Assembly: GCA_946482295.1 (NCBI GenBank)
Contig: CAMLRB010000041.1
Span: 1 to 20,440 of the forward strand
Length of the DNA stretch: 20,440 bases
Direction: 5' to 3'
From: an uncultured Bacteriovorax sp.
Lineage (GTDB): Bacteria > Bdellovibrionota > Bacteriovoracia > Bacteriovoracales > Bacteriovoracaceae
The notes below the pieces were generated by a model. That model was not told the DNA's origin and did not search any database. It saw only the letters and a program-made list of their open reading frames with translations. Every line of letters starts with the position of its first letter. Position 1 is the first letter of the stretch. Of the stretch, positions 1-7,663 are shown in pieces. The position numbers were made by a program, and so were the translations under genes.

Positions 1-1676
1 GAAGTCTATTTTCGTCTCCTCTATTTGATCTTGCGACGATCAATGAGCGCTTAACAATCACAGAGCAATTCATCAATAATGAAGCCCTCATTCAGTCGTT
101 AAAAGACGAACTCACAAAAATTCGCGACATCGAAAGAATCATGGCCAAAATTTCGATGAATAAAGGTTCAGCTTCAGACCTTCTCAATCTTTCAACAGCT
201 ATTTTAAGCTATAAAAATATTCTAACGACGTTAAAAGAAACTTCTTTGAAACCAGCTCTTTCGCTAAAAGAAATTGCTCGTTTAACAGAAATTGCCGAGA
301 GCATTGTTAATACTCTCAATGATGAAATTGGAGCGAGCCTTGAAAAAGGAAATCTCATCAAAACAGGAGTGGATAAAAACCGCGACAGATTGGCCAATCT
401 TCACATCACAGTGGGGGAAGAACTTCTTGCGATGGAAAATCGCTTAAAAGAAGAAACTGGAATTTTGAAGTTAAGAATTAAATCGAACAACGTATCTGGT
501 TTTTTCATCGAAGTTTCAAAAGGAAGCACTGTAAAAGTACCAAAGAGTTTTGAACGCAGGCAAACATTGGTCAATGCCGAACGATATACAACTCCAGAAC
601 TCATTCAGCTTGAAAAAGAAACAATTACAGCTCAGACAAAACTGGAAAAACTCGAGAGAGAAATTTTTAAAGGTCTGTTACAAGCAGTGAGTGACTGTAA
701 TCTCTCTATTCTGACAATGTCTCAAAACATTGCGGAAGTGGACTGTTTCCAAAGTATGGCCGTGATGGCGTTACAAGAAAGTTTCACCAAACCGAATTTT
801 AAAGCTGAAAAACAACTTCTCCATATTGAGCAGGGATTTCATCCACTCATAAAATCAATTATTCGGGATCAATTTGTTTGTCACGATTTGCACCTAGATC
901 AAAAATGTTATTTCGGACTTATTACTGGTCCCAACATGGCCGGTAAAACTACAGTCATGCGTGAGATCGCCATCATTCAACTATTGGCCCAAATGGGTTC
1001 ATACGTTCCAGCAAAAAAGGCTGAACTCGGCTTATGCGATTTCTTATTCAGTCGACTAGGAGCAAGTGATGACATCCTTAAAGGTCAATCAACATTTATG
1101 GTTGAGATGGCCGAGACAGCTGAAATTTTAAGACATGCAACTGACCGCTCTCTCATCATTCTAGATGAAGTTGGGCGTGGAACATCAACATATGATGGTC
1201 TCTCTATCGCTTGGGGATTAGTTGAACACTTTATTGAAAAAACAAAAGCACTCACACTTTTTGCTACTCATTATCATGAGCTAATTGATGTGGCGAAAGA
1301 GTATACGTCAGCAAAAAATCTAACTGTTGAAACTGTAAACCATAACGGTAACGTGCAATTTCTTTATCGCTTAATTGAACAAGCAGCTTCTCAAAGTTTT
1401 GGTCTTTACGTTGCCAAATTAGCTGGCCTCCCTCAATCAGTGCTTAAACGCTCAGAGCAAATTTTAAAACAACTTGAAAAACACGAGCCTCAGATTGCTA
1501 TCACCAATCAAAACGCTCAACTTTGTTTCTTTGATGATTCACCAGTTGTGGAATCTACACCACAGTATTTAAAGGATTTAGAGTCAGACTTAGAGAAAAT
1601 TGATGTTATGAAAATGACTCCATTAGATGCACTCATCAAATTGAACGAACTCAAAAAAAGAATCGATCTCCACTAG
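1..1676 (+). CDS. mutS: DNA mismatch repair ATPase MutS, C-terminal part (5' end outside window)
   Basis: MutS dimers recognise mismatches and recruit MutL using an ABC-type ATPase. The open frame runs in from position 3 without a start, so the mismatch-binding N-terminus (Phe-x-Glu motif) lies upstream and about 557 residues are seen. Reading from position 3, the lever/clamp part includes the FFIEVSK and RRQTLVNAERYTTPEL block (about 500-610). The ATPase domain has Walker A GPNMAGKTT (927-953; Gly-to-Ala and Ser-to-Thr relative to the usual GPNMGGKST), the GASDDILKGQSTFMVEM signature, Walker B LIILDEVGRGTS and the ATHYHEL histidine loop. After it, QLCFF at 1518-1532 matches the beta-clamp binding pentapeptide (QLSFF type) found in MutS tails, and the protein ends with the usual TPLDALIKLNELKK dimerisation helix. 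The ATG at 141 is internal. The family and its length (about 850 residues) are well known; identification is secure. Confidence 0.97.
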   Translation, partial: SLFSSPLFDLATINERLTITEQFINNEALIQSLKDELTKIRDIERIMAKISMNKGSASDLLNLSTAILSYKNILTTLKETSLKPALSLKEIARLTEIAESIVNTLNDEIGASLEKGNLIKTGVDKNRDRLANLHITVGEELLAMENRLKEETGILKLRIKSNNVSGFFIEVSKGSTVKVPKSFERRQTLVNAERYTTPELIQLEKETITAQTKLEKLEREIFKGLLQAVSDCNLSILTMSQNIAEVDCFQSMAVMALQESFTKPNFKAEKQLLHIEQGFHPLIKSIIRDQFVCHDLHLDQKCYFGLITGPNMAGKTTVMREIAIIQLLAQMGSYVPAKKAELGLCDFLFSRLGASDDILKGQSTFMVEMAETAEILRHATDRSLIILDEVGRGTSTYDGLSIAWGLVEHFIEKTKALTLFATHYHELIDVAKEYTSAKNLTVETVNHNGNVQFLYRLIEQAASQSFGLYVAKLAGLPQSVLKRSEQILKQLEKHEPQIAITNQNAQLCFFDDSPVVESTPQYLKDLESDLEKIDVMKMTPLDALIKLNELKKRIDLH

Positions 1677-1693
1677 TTTGATTTGATTCAACT

Positions 1694-1699
1694 TAAAAT
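1694..1699 (+). promoter_or_regulatory. Candidate -10 box upstream of the RDD gene
   Basis: TAAAAT matches five of six bases of the sigma70 -10 consensus. No good -35 is visible at 16-18 bp, so this is weak. If used, transcription would start near 1705-1706, placing the hairpin at 1706-1742 at the very 5' end of the mRNA. Inference only. Confidence 0.25.
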
Positions 1700-1705
1700 A
1701 CTGAT

Positions 1706-1742
1706 CTCCGATAAGTTCCAAAGAATAAATAACTTATCGGAG
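1706..1742 (+). promoter_or_regulatory. SD-sequestering hairpin in the RDD-gene leader
   Basis: A perfect 12-bp inverted repeat, CTCCGATAAGTT (1706-1717) and AACTTATCGGAG (1731-1742), with a 13-nt loop. G-U, A-U and U-G pairs could lengthen the stem to 1703/1745. The right arm contains most of the GGAGG SD sequence (1739-1743), which lies 6 nt before the ATG at 1750, so folding would hide the ribosome binding site. It is not followed by a U-tract, so it is not a typical terminator for mutS. Alternatives are a DNA operator for a dimeric regulator or a stabilising 5' stem. Confidence 0.6.
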
Positions 1743-1749
1743 GTTAAAT

Positions 1750-2331
1750 ATGAGTACAGCTTCAATTCTTAAAAAAAGAACGTACGCTTTAACCATTGAC
1801 CTCGCCATCATCGTTGTGACAAACGCATTTTTGGTAAGCTCATTCAATCACTTCACACGCACAGTTTTTTTCCACCTTCCCGTAAAAATGCAGTTACTTG
1901 TAGTAGATAAAGCGGCCTACATGGCCTCAGTGTCGATGATGGGATTGGTTTTTTCTTACTTTACTCTTTTTTATTATCTCACTGATGGAAGAACATTAGG
2001 AAAATCACTTTTCCATCTAAGAGCAGTCAATGCAGATGGAAGTGAGATGACCTTAAAGCAATCGATGTTCAGGGCACTTGCTACTTTCACTTGTGCTGTC
2101 ACTGGTTCTTTTTTATTTGCTCTTTCTTACATTCGTAAAGATGAAAAAAGTTTAGCTGATGTTTTTTCTGGAATGCAAGTAGAAGTTGAAAGTGCGAAAA
2201 ATTATGCAGAAGAATCAGGAACAGAATTTCAGATGGAGCTTCAGAACGTAGTAGAGTTTAAAAAACCTACTATGCCTAAGACACCAATTGAAGAAGAAAT
2301 AGAATATTTCGAGCAAAATAAAGCAGGGTAA
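1750..2331 (+). CDS. RDD-family integral membrane protein
   Basis: RDD proteins are small inner-membrane proteins of mostly unknown role; some have been linked to ion or osmolyte transport. This 193-residue protein has the family's N-terminal Arg10...Asp17 motif within the first membrane segment (about 12-32). A second segment (about 56-78) is followed by the typical GRTLGKSLFHLRAVNADG block (80-97) and a later Arg in QSMFRAL. A third segment (about 110-129) is followed by SLADVFSG, as in other RDD proteins. The last 50 residues are charged and probably cytoplasmic, longer than in minimal RDD proteins. The start is set by GGAGG 6 nt upstream. The gene follows mutS after 73 bp but has its own structured leader, so separate expression is likely. 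It ends at a strong terminator shared with the convergent dps gene. Confidence 0.85.
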   Translation: MSTASILKKRTYALTIDLAIIVVTNAFLVSSFNHFTRTVFFHLPVKMQLLVVDKAAYMASVSMMGLVFSYFTLFYYLTDGRTLGKSLFHLRAVNADGSEMTLKQSMFRALATFTCAVTGSFLFALSYIRKDEKSLADVFSGMQVEVESAKNYAEESGTEFQMELQNVVEFKKPTMPKTPIEEEIEYFEQNKAG

Positions 2332-2356
2332 AAAATGCAGCCGAAGCTGCATTTTT
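2331..2356. terminator. Bidirectional Rho-independent terminator between the RDD gene and dps
   Basis: An 11-bp stem (AAAAATGCAGC and GCTGCATTTTT) with a 4-nt loop. Read on the minus strand the loop is a cUUCGg tetraloop followed by a T-run, an especially stable terminator for dps. On the plus strand the loop is CGAA and is also followed by Ts. The left arm overlaps the last base of the RDD stop codon. Confidence 0.9.
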
Positions 2357-2369
2357 ACTTGTTACTAAA

Positions 2370-2846
2370 TTAAGATTCTAACATTGATCTCAACATCCAC
2401 GCCGTCTTCTCATGCTTCTCCATTCTTCTCGTCAATAGATCCGCAGTTGGAACATCATGACATTCTTCGATAATTGGAAAAATACTACGTGCTGTCTTAA
2501 TAACGGCTTCTTGTCCTTGAACAAGTTCAGCAATCATTTGATTAGCACTCTGATCAGTTGTGCTTTCCTTAATACTAGAGAGCTTCATGAATTCTTGGTA
2601 AGTTCCAGGTGCACGATGCCCTAGAGCACGAATTCTTTCTGCAATTTCATCAACTGCTTCTGCGAGTTCATTGTATTGAGTTTCAAACATTGTATGTAAA
2701 GTTTGAAACATTGGACCTGTTACGTTCCAGTGAAAATTGTGTGTTTTAAGATAAAGCGTATAAGTATCGGCCAACATTCTTGATAGACCTTTTGCAATTT
2801 CTTCGCGGTGTTTATCATCAATTCCGATGTCGATTTTTTGTTTCAT
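2370..2846 (-). CDS. dps: Dps-family DNA-binding ferritin-like protein
   Basis: Dps proteins form 12-subunit shells that oxidise Fe(II) with hydrogen peroxide, store the iron and often bind DNA under stress. The 158-residue length is typical. Ferroxidase residues fall with exact family spacing: His39 (in THNFHWNVTG), His51, Asp66 and Glu70, i.e. +12, +15 and +4. The N-terminus is short with a few Lys/His residues, so DNA binding is uncertain. The start is supported by GGAGG 7 nt before the ATG. It lies 29 nt downstream of the ZIP transporter on the same strand, with no terminator visible between them, suggesting one transcript that couples metal import to iron storage and peroxide protection. 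It ends at the UUCG terminator at 2331-2356. Identification is secure; the co-transcription is inferred. Confidence 0.95.
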   Translation of the reverse strand: MKQKIDIGIDDKHREEIAKGLSRMLADTYTLYLKTHNFHWNVTGPMFQTLHTMFETQYNELAEAVDEIAERIRALGHRAPGTYQEFMKLSSIKESTTDQSANQMIAELVQGQEAVIKTARSIFPIIEECHDVPTADLLTRRMEKHEKTAWMLRSMLES

Positions 2847-2875
2847 TTTCGTTCCTCCAGTTAGGTGTTATGAGA

Positions 2876-3631
2876 TTATAAATTATTAAAAACGATCATC
2901 AATAGAATTCCGCTGAGAAAACTTGGGCCAATGAGAAATCGAAAGCTTTCTGCTTTAAGTCTTTCGACGATTTCCACAATAGTGACACTCATCATTGCGC
3001 CACCAGCGAAGGCCATTAGTAGAGGTAAAATTCCTTCAACTTGATGACTTAAATAACCCCCAATAATTCCCCCAATGAGTTCCACAACTCCTGTCATCAT
3101 CGCACCAAAAAAAGCGATGATTGGTGTTAAACCTAGAGTGACAAAACTTAATGCGGTTGTAAGTCCCTCAGGGACGTTTTGAACAGCAATGGCCGTTAAC
3201 AATGATAGACCTTGCGATGATTCAGGAATGGTCATTGCCGCTCCTGATGCAAGTCCTTCAGGAAAGTTGTGTACCATCATAGCGATGACGAATAACATTG
3301 CTTTTTTTTGTTGTTTCATGTTGGCCTGATTTCTCAGAAGATGCTCTATAAGTTTTCCCACTGAAGTGATGAAGAAAACTCCTAACATGAGTGCAAAACT
3401 CACCCAAAAAATATCATCTACTTTGTCTTCGCGTTTATACACTGATTCATATGCTGGCCATATAAGCGCGAATGCCGCCGCTGACAACATTACGCCCGTG
3501 ACAAAATCCATATTGATATTTTTAAGAAATTGAGTGATTCTTTTATTCTTCAGGAGTACTGGTATTGCTCCAGTTGTAGTCGCTAATCCTGAAACTCCTC
3601 CACCGATCAATCCCATTAATAACCCACTCAT
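2876..3631 (-). CDS. ZIP-family divalent metal transporter (GufA-like)
   Basis: ZIP permeases bring Zn, Fe or Mn into the cytoplasm. This 251-residue protein is almost entirely membrane helices, about eight. TM4 carries HNFPEG (His121, Asn122, Glu125) and TM5 carries QNVPEG (Gln151, Asn152, Glu155); Glu184 lies in TM6. The spacing 121-151-184 equals that of the binuclear site of the Bordetella ZIP protein, which also uses Gln on TM5, so this is the GufA-like branch rather than ZupT. Residues 62-75 and 100-112 are charged loops; the latter is short and lacks the His-rich stretch of many ZIPs. AAGGAG 5 nt before the ATG supports the start. Metal specificity cannot be read from the sequence, but the dps gene 29 nt downstream makes iron or manganese attractive. 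The promoter should lie in 3632-3842. Confidence 0.92.
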   Translation of the reverse strand: MSGLLMGLIGGGVSGLATTTGAIPVLLKNKRITQFLKNINMDFVTGVMLSAAAFALIWPAYESVYKREDKVDDIFWVSFALMLGVFFITSVGKLIEHLLRNQANMKQQKKAMLFVIAMMVHNFPEGLASGAAMTIPESSQGLSLLTAIAVQNVPEGLTTALSFVTLGLTPIIAFFGAMMTGVVELIGGIIGGYLSHQVEGILPLLMAFAGGAMMSVTIVEIVERLKAESFRFLIGPSFLSGILLMIVFNNL

Positions 3632-3842
3632 TTTAGCTCCTTAAAATGAAGTAACCGACATGTACAAAACTAGTATCGCCTCAGGCGGGATTTAAATAAA
3701 ATCGATTAATCGAATCAAGCTATAGGAAATAACTATCGAGTAAATTCCATAGCTTCTTCATAGTGAAAGACTGCAAACACTAAGCCAAATAAGCATGACG
3801 TATTGATCATTAAATGGGGTATAACGCCAAGGTTAGCTTTAG
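3632..3842. promoter_or_regulatory. Divergent control region between the ZIP-dps operon and the hybrid kinase
   Basis: This 211-bp gap has no ORF worth calling. It holds CGCCT-c-AGGCG (3677-3687), the perfect 12-bp palindrome TCGATTAATCGA (3702-3713), and a longer imperfect repeat, AGCTATAGGAA (3718-3728) against TTCCATAGCT (3745-3754). On the minus strand TTGATT and TTAAAT, 17 bp apart, flank the palindrome and could be a weak ZIP promoter. On the plus strand TATAAC (3820-3825) is a fair -10 for the kinase. No recognisable Fur, Zur or PerR box was identified by eye. Confidence 0.45.
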
Positions 3843-6800
3843 TTGACTCTGAAAAAAATGTTTTTTAGAACTTTAGAGAGGATTTCTTCCAGCACCTTTT
3901 TTCAGGAAACATTTATTAAAAATACAGAAGAAGACGTACAACATCAGATTAGCAATAAATTGGGTTTTACTCCCATGTATTTGGAATCAACGATTGATCG
4001 TCCGGAAATATTTTTTGGTCTTTCGTCTCTTATGACGAATGGATATCTCCAAAACCGTCTTTCATCTTTATTTAAAGAAAAATTACTCTTTTTAATTTCT
4101 CGTCAATGTACTCATACTTATCCAATGACATGGCATGCCTCCAATCTATACCAGCTAGGATTATCAACTGATGAAATACTAGAAATTAAAAATTTTCCAA
4201 CACTGACGTTTTTCGAATTGGAAAAAAGATTGCAAGATTTGAAAGGACTTCAGCACTGGCCGCAGGAAAACTCAAACGAAGAAACAACTGTTTTATTAGC
4301 ATGTGTAGCTGTTTACGAAGGTCTGCAAAAGCATAAACTGTTTGCTCTGCTTCGAAGCATTTTGACTCAGCTTGATTTTGAAGCCTTGTTAATGTTACTC
4401 ACCTACGCACGATCACTTCTAGATTGGTATGAGGCACACCCAGAATTAAATGGCGATCTACACAACCCTAGGGTTCACGATCAAATCAATAATCTTTTCG
4501 ATAGAGAACCTCGCTTTCGTAGTTTTTTTGAAAAACCAATAATTCCACATTCAAGGGAATCTGCTGAAAAAAAATATCTTAGGCTTTTCAACAAAACACC
4601 AATCGGTCTATGCATTTTTAGATGTGAAGATTTAAGTATTGAACGTGCAAATGAACAATATCTCAATTTTTTTAATCCAGATGAACTTCCTGTAAAAATT
4701 TTGGAAGCACTTAAACAAGTGGCAAATGGTTCAACTCCGAACTTCAACCGCGAATTGCAAATTGAAGTTTCAAAGCAAGAGAAGCATGACTTCTTTCAGA
4801 TGACCTTCCAACCGTTGTTTGATGATCAACAACAGATGACTCATATTCTTCAAGTTGCCATAAATGTAACAGATATGATGACAGGAAAAAATGAACTGAC
4901 TCATCATCTTGAAGATCTGAGTAAATTAGCAGATAGCATGCCACAAATTATTTTTAAAGCTAATGCTCACGGTAAAGTCTTTTATTTGAACTCTCGCTGG
5001 CTGGAATATTCAGGCTCAAATAATCCTGATGACTGGGAGAACTTTGTGCACCCGGAAGACAATGGAAGAGTTACAGCACTTTGGAAAAATTCAGTTTATT
5101 CAGGAAAGCCTTTCGAGGCAGAATTTAGGTTAAGAAAACTCAATGGAATTTATCAGTGGCATTTAAGTCGAGCAGTTCCGGATAAAAATCCAAAAGGAGA
5201 AATTATTCAGTGGTTTGGTACATGCACTAATATTGAAGAACAGAAAAATTTTGCTCATAGAATTTTCACGGCCAACAAAATGATTGAAAATGAAAAGCAA
5301 AAATTTGAATCTCTTTTTAGAGAAGCTCCAGCAGCTATGGCGATCTTAAAAGGACCGACTCTCATTTTTGAAAAAATAAATGCAGTATATTTAAAATTTT
5401 TAGGAGATCGCGATGTTTTAGGCAAGCCCCTATTAGAGGCCATTCCAGAATTGAGCGGACAACCATTTGTAGACATCATTGGGGAAGTCTTTAAAACAGG
5501 TGTCACCTTTTCTTCGAAAGAAGCGCTCATGATGTTGAAAAGCCCAGATCAAACTGACGAAAATCTTAATTCACGTTATTTTGATATTACTTATCAAAGA
5601 ATGGATGGACCGGACGGAACACCTTATGGAGTATTTGTATTCGCGACCGATGTTTCTGAAAAAGTTTTTTCACGACACAATATTCAAGAAAGCGAAAAAG
5701 AGTTTAGAACTCTTGCTGAAGTTATGCCTCAAATTATCTTCACCGCGAATCCTAATGGGGATATTACCTATTTTAACGAAAAATGGGAGCAGTATACGGG
5801 ATACACTTTCGAACAGACTAAGGGCTGGAGCTGGAGCCCAGTGCATCACCCTGAAGATCTTGATCGAGTGATCACTCGGTGGAACGAATCGCTGACAACA
5901 GGAAAACCTTATCAAATCGAGTATCGACTTAAAGGAAAAGATGGTCAATATCGTTGGTTTTTAGGAAGAGCACTTCCGATAAAAGATGATCTTGGAAGAA
6001 TTATAAAATGGATTGGCACGAATACAGATATTCATGAACAGAAAATACTTTCTCACAAATTGGAAACTGCGCTCGACCAAGTTCAATATGCTCAGCGACT
6101 CGCTGAAAGTGCCAATGAAGCGAAGAGTGCTTTTCTCGCAAATATGAGCCACGAAATAAGAACTCCACTTGGGGCTATCATGGGATTTGTAGGATTAATG
6201 AAAAATCCACACGTTCGAAAGGAAGATCTCCAAAAATACATTTCAATAACTCAAAGGAACTCGGAGCAACTTTTAAAAATCATTGATGATATTTTGGATC
6301 TCTCTAAAGTAGAAGCTGGAAAACTGGCCATTGAAAAAGTAAATACCAACTTAGAAGAGCTATTAATCGATTTTAATTCATCAATGGAATTGAAAGCAGT
6401 TGAAAATGGTATTCAATTTGAGATTGAAGCTGCCAATGCAATACCTGTAAATATTCTTTCAGATCCTACACGTTTAAAACAGATTCTTATGAACATTGTT
6501 GGAAATGCCATCAAGTTTACTCATAAAGGCAGTGTCCATATGAGCGTAAGTTATGCTGATTCGATGTTAGAAATAACAGTGAAAGATACCGGCGTAGGAA
6601 TTGATAGCGCTCAGGCTAAACAATTATTCCAACCATTTTCGCAAGCAGATGCAAGCACGACTCGTAAATATGGTGGAACTGGATTGGGACTAATTCTCAC
6701 TCAACGTTTATGTGAAGCCATGGGTGGTAAATTTATTCTCAAACATAGTGAAATAGGTGTTGGAAGTACTTTTGTGGCAACTCTAAAAGTTTCCGTACCT

Positions 6801-7640
6801 GCTGATACTAAATTTTTCAGCGATTTCAAACCTACAATTGAAAGTGACATTGAACAAAATATTGATAAGACAGCATTAGCTGGCGTTAAGATTTTAGTCA
6901 TTGATGATTTGGAAGATAACCTCACTCTCCTCAATGTTCTTCTATCTGAAGCAGGTGCTTCTGTTGTAACAGAGGAAGATGCATTTGAAGGCATACGACA
7001 AGCGATTGAAAGAAAATTTGATATCATCTTGATGGACATACAAATGCCATTGATGAACGGCTATGAGGTCATGAAAAAAATCAAACGAGCAGGCAGTAAT
7101 GTACCTATCATTGCTCTCACTGCCCATGCCATGAAAGATGAAAGAGAGCGGGCCCTGAAAAATGGATTCTCTGACTTTTTGGCCAAGCCACTTAACCCTG
7201 AAGTACTAGTAAATACAATCAGCAGATTGCACAAACAAAGTACCTATGTCCCTCCTCCGACGGAAAAGATTCTGATTGTGGAAGACGATCATGACTTACG
7301 TGACTTATTAGATGTGCTGCTTACGAGTAAGGGACTTGATGTTACTCTCATGGAGACAGGCGAAGCTCTGCTTAATTATCTCGCCACTCATGAGCCGCCA
7401 AAACTCATTTTGGTTGATCTGGCCCTACCATTTATGTCTGGAAATGAATTAATCCCAATTTTGAATAAAAGAACAGATCGCGGTCAATATAAAGTCGTGA
7501 TTGCATCAGGATGGGACGATCTCCCCTCACGTGCAAAAATTTTAAAGGCCGATGGATATTTAAAGAAACCCTATAATCCACAAACAATTGCCGACAGTAT
7601 CAAGAAATTAATCCCTAATGAAGCAACCTTGATTAAGTAG
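3843..7640 (+). CDS. Hybrid sensor histidine kinase: AhpD/CMD-like domain, four PAS, HisKA, HATPase, two receivers
   Basis: A large soluble two-component kinase of 1265 residues with no membrane segment. Residues 38-205 resemble an AhpD/carboxymuconolactone-decarboxylase fold, with HTYPMTWH at 91-98 where catalytic members have CxYCxxxH; both cysteines are absent. PAS domains follow at about 243-345, 355-466, 486-607 and 617-733; the second and fourth are close relatives (both with MPQIIF and a C-terminal EEQK/HEQK end). The HisKA box SHEIRTPLG has His770. The ATPase has an N box (Asn884-Asn888), DTGVGI (915-920) and GGTGLGL (944-950). Receiver 1 has Asp1021/1022, phosphoacceptor Asp1065, Thr1093 and Lys1115. 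Receiver 2 has Asp1148/1149, Asp1192, Ser1222 and Lys1242. The start is uncertain: TTG at 3843 directly follows a stop and has AAGG 10 nt upstream; ATG at 3858 has no SD. The output partner is unknown; DUF192 follows after 23 nt. Confidence 0.92.
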   Translation: MTLKKMFFRTLERISSSTFFQETFIKNTEEDVQHQISNKLGFTPMYLESTIDRPEIFFGLSSLMTNGYLQNRLSSLFKEKLLFLISRQCTHTYPMTWHASNLYQLGLSTDEILEIKNFPTLTFFELEKRLQDLKGLQHWPQENSNEETTVLLACVAVYEGLQKHKLFALLRSILTQLDFEALLMLLTYARSLLDWYEAHPELNGDLHNPRVHDQINNLFDREPRFRSFFEKPIIPHSRESAEKKYLRLFNKTPIGLCIFRCEDLSIERANEQYLNFFNPDELPVKILEALKQVANGSTPNFNRELQIEVSKQEKHDFFQMTFQPLFDDQQQMTHILQVAINVTDMMTGKNELTHHLEDLSKLADSMPQIIFKANAHGKVFYLNSRWLEYSGSNNPDDWENFVHPEDNGRVTALWKNSVYSGKPFEAEFRLRKLNGIYQWHLSRAVPDKNPKGEIIQWFGTCTNIEEQKNFAHRIFTANKMIENEKQKFESLFREAPAAMAILKGPTLIFEKINAVYLKFLGDRDVLGKPLLEAIPELSGQPFVDIIGEVFKTGVTFSSKEALMMLKSPDQTDENLNSRYFDITYQRMDGPDGTPYGVFVFATDVSEKVFSRHNIQESEKEFRTLAEVMPQIIFTANPNGDITYFNEKWEQYTGYTFEQTKGWSWSPVHHPEDLDRVITRWNESLTTGKPYQIEYRLKGKDGQYRWFLGRALPIKDDLGRIIKWIGTNTDIHEQKILSHKLETALDQVQYAQRLAESANEAKSAFLANMSHEIRTPLGAIMGFVGLMKNPHVRKEDLQKYISITQRNSEQLLKIIDDILDLSKVEAGKLAIEKVNTNLEELLIDFNSSMELKAVENGIQFEIEAANAIPVNILSDPTRLKQILMNIVGNAIKFTHKGSVHMSVSYADSMLEITVKDTGVGIDSAQAKQLFQPFSQADASTTRKYGGTGLGLILTQRLCEAMGGKFILKHSEIGVGSTFVATLKVSVPADTKFFSDFKPTIESDIEQNIDKTALAGVKILVIDDLEDNLTLLNVLLSEAGASVVTEEDAFEGIRQAIERKFDIILMDIQMPLMNGYEVMKKIKRAGSNVPIIALTAHAMKDERERALKNGFSDFLAKPLNPEVLVNTISRLHKQSTYVPPPTEKILIVEDDHDLRDLLDVLLTSKGLDVTLMETGEALLNYLATHEPPKLILVDLALPFMSGNELIPILNKRTDRGQYKVVIASGWDDLPSRAKILKADGYLKKPYNPQTIADSIKKLIPNEATLIK

Positions 7641-7663
7641 ATTAAGTCAGAGACAATTTATTC

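Noticed and set aside
1706..1742. Hairpin after mutS as a Rho-independent terminator
   Set aside because: No U-run follows the stem; it is followed by GTTAAATATG and contains the SD of the next gene.
5581..5871. Plus-strand open frame within the kinase gene in another frame
   Set aside because: The long kinase frame with continuous PAS motifs covers it completely.
7631..7648. Tandem GATTAAGTA/GATTAAGTC at the kinase stop codon
   Set aside because: A 9-bp near-duplication that is short and AT-rich, with no sign of function; probably slippage.
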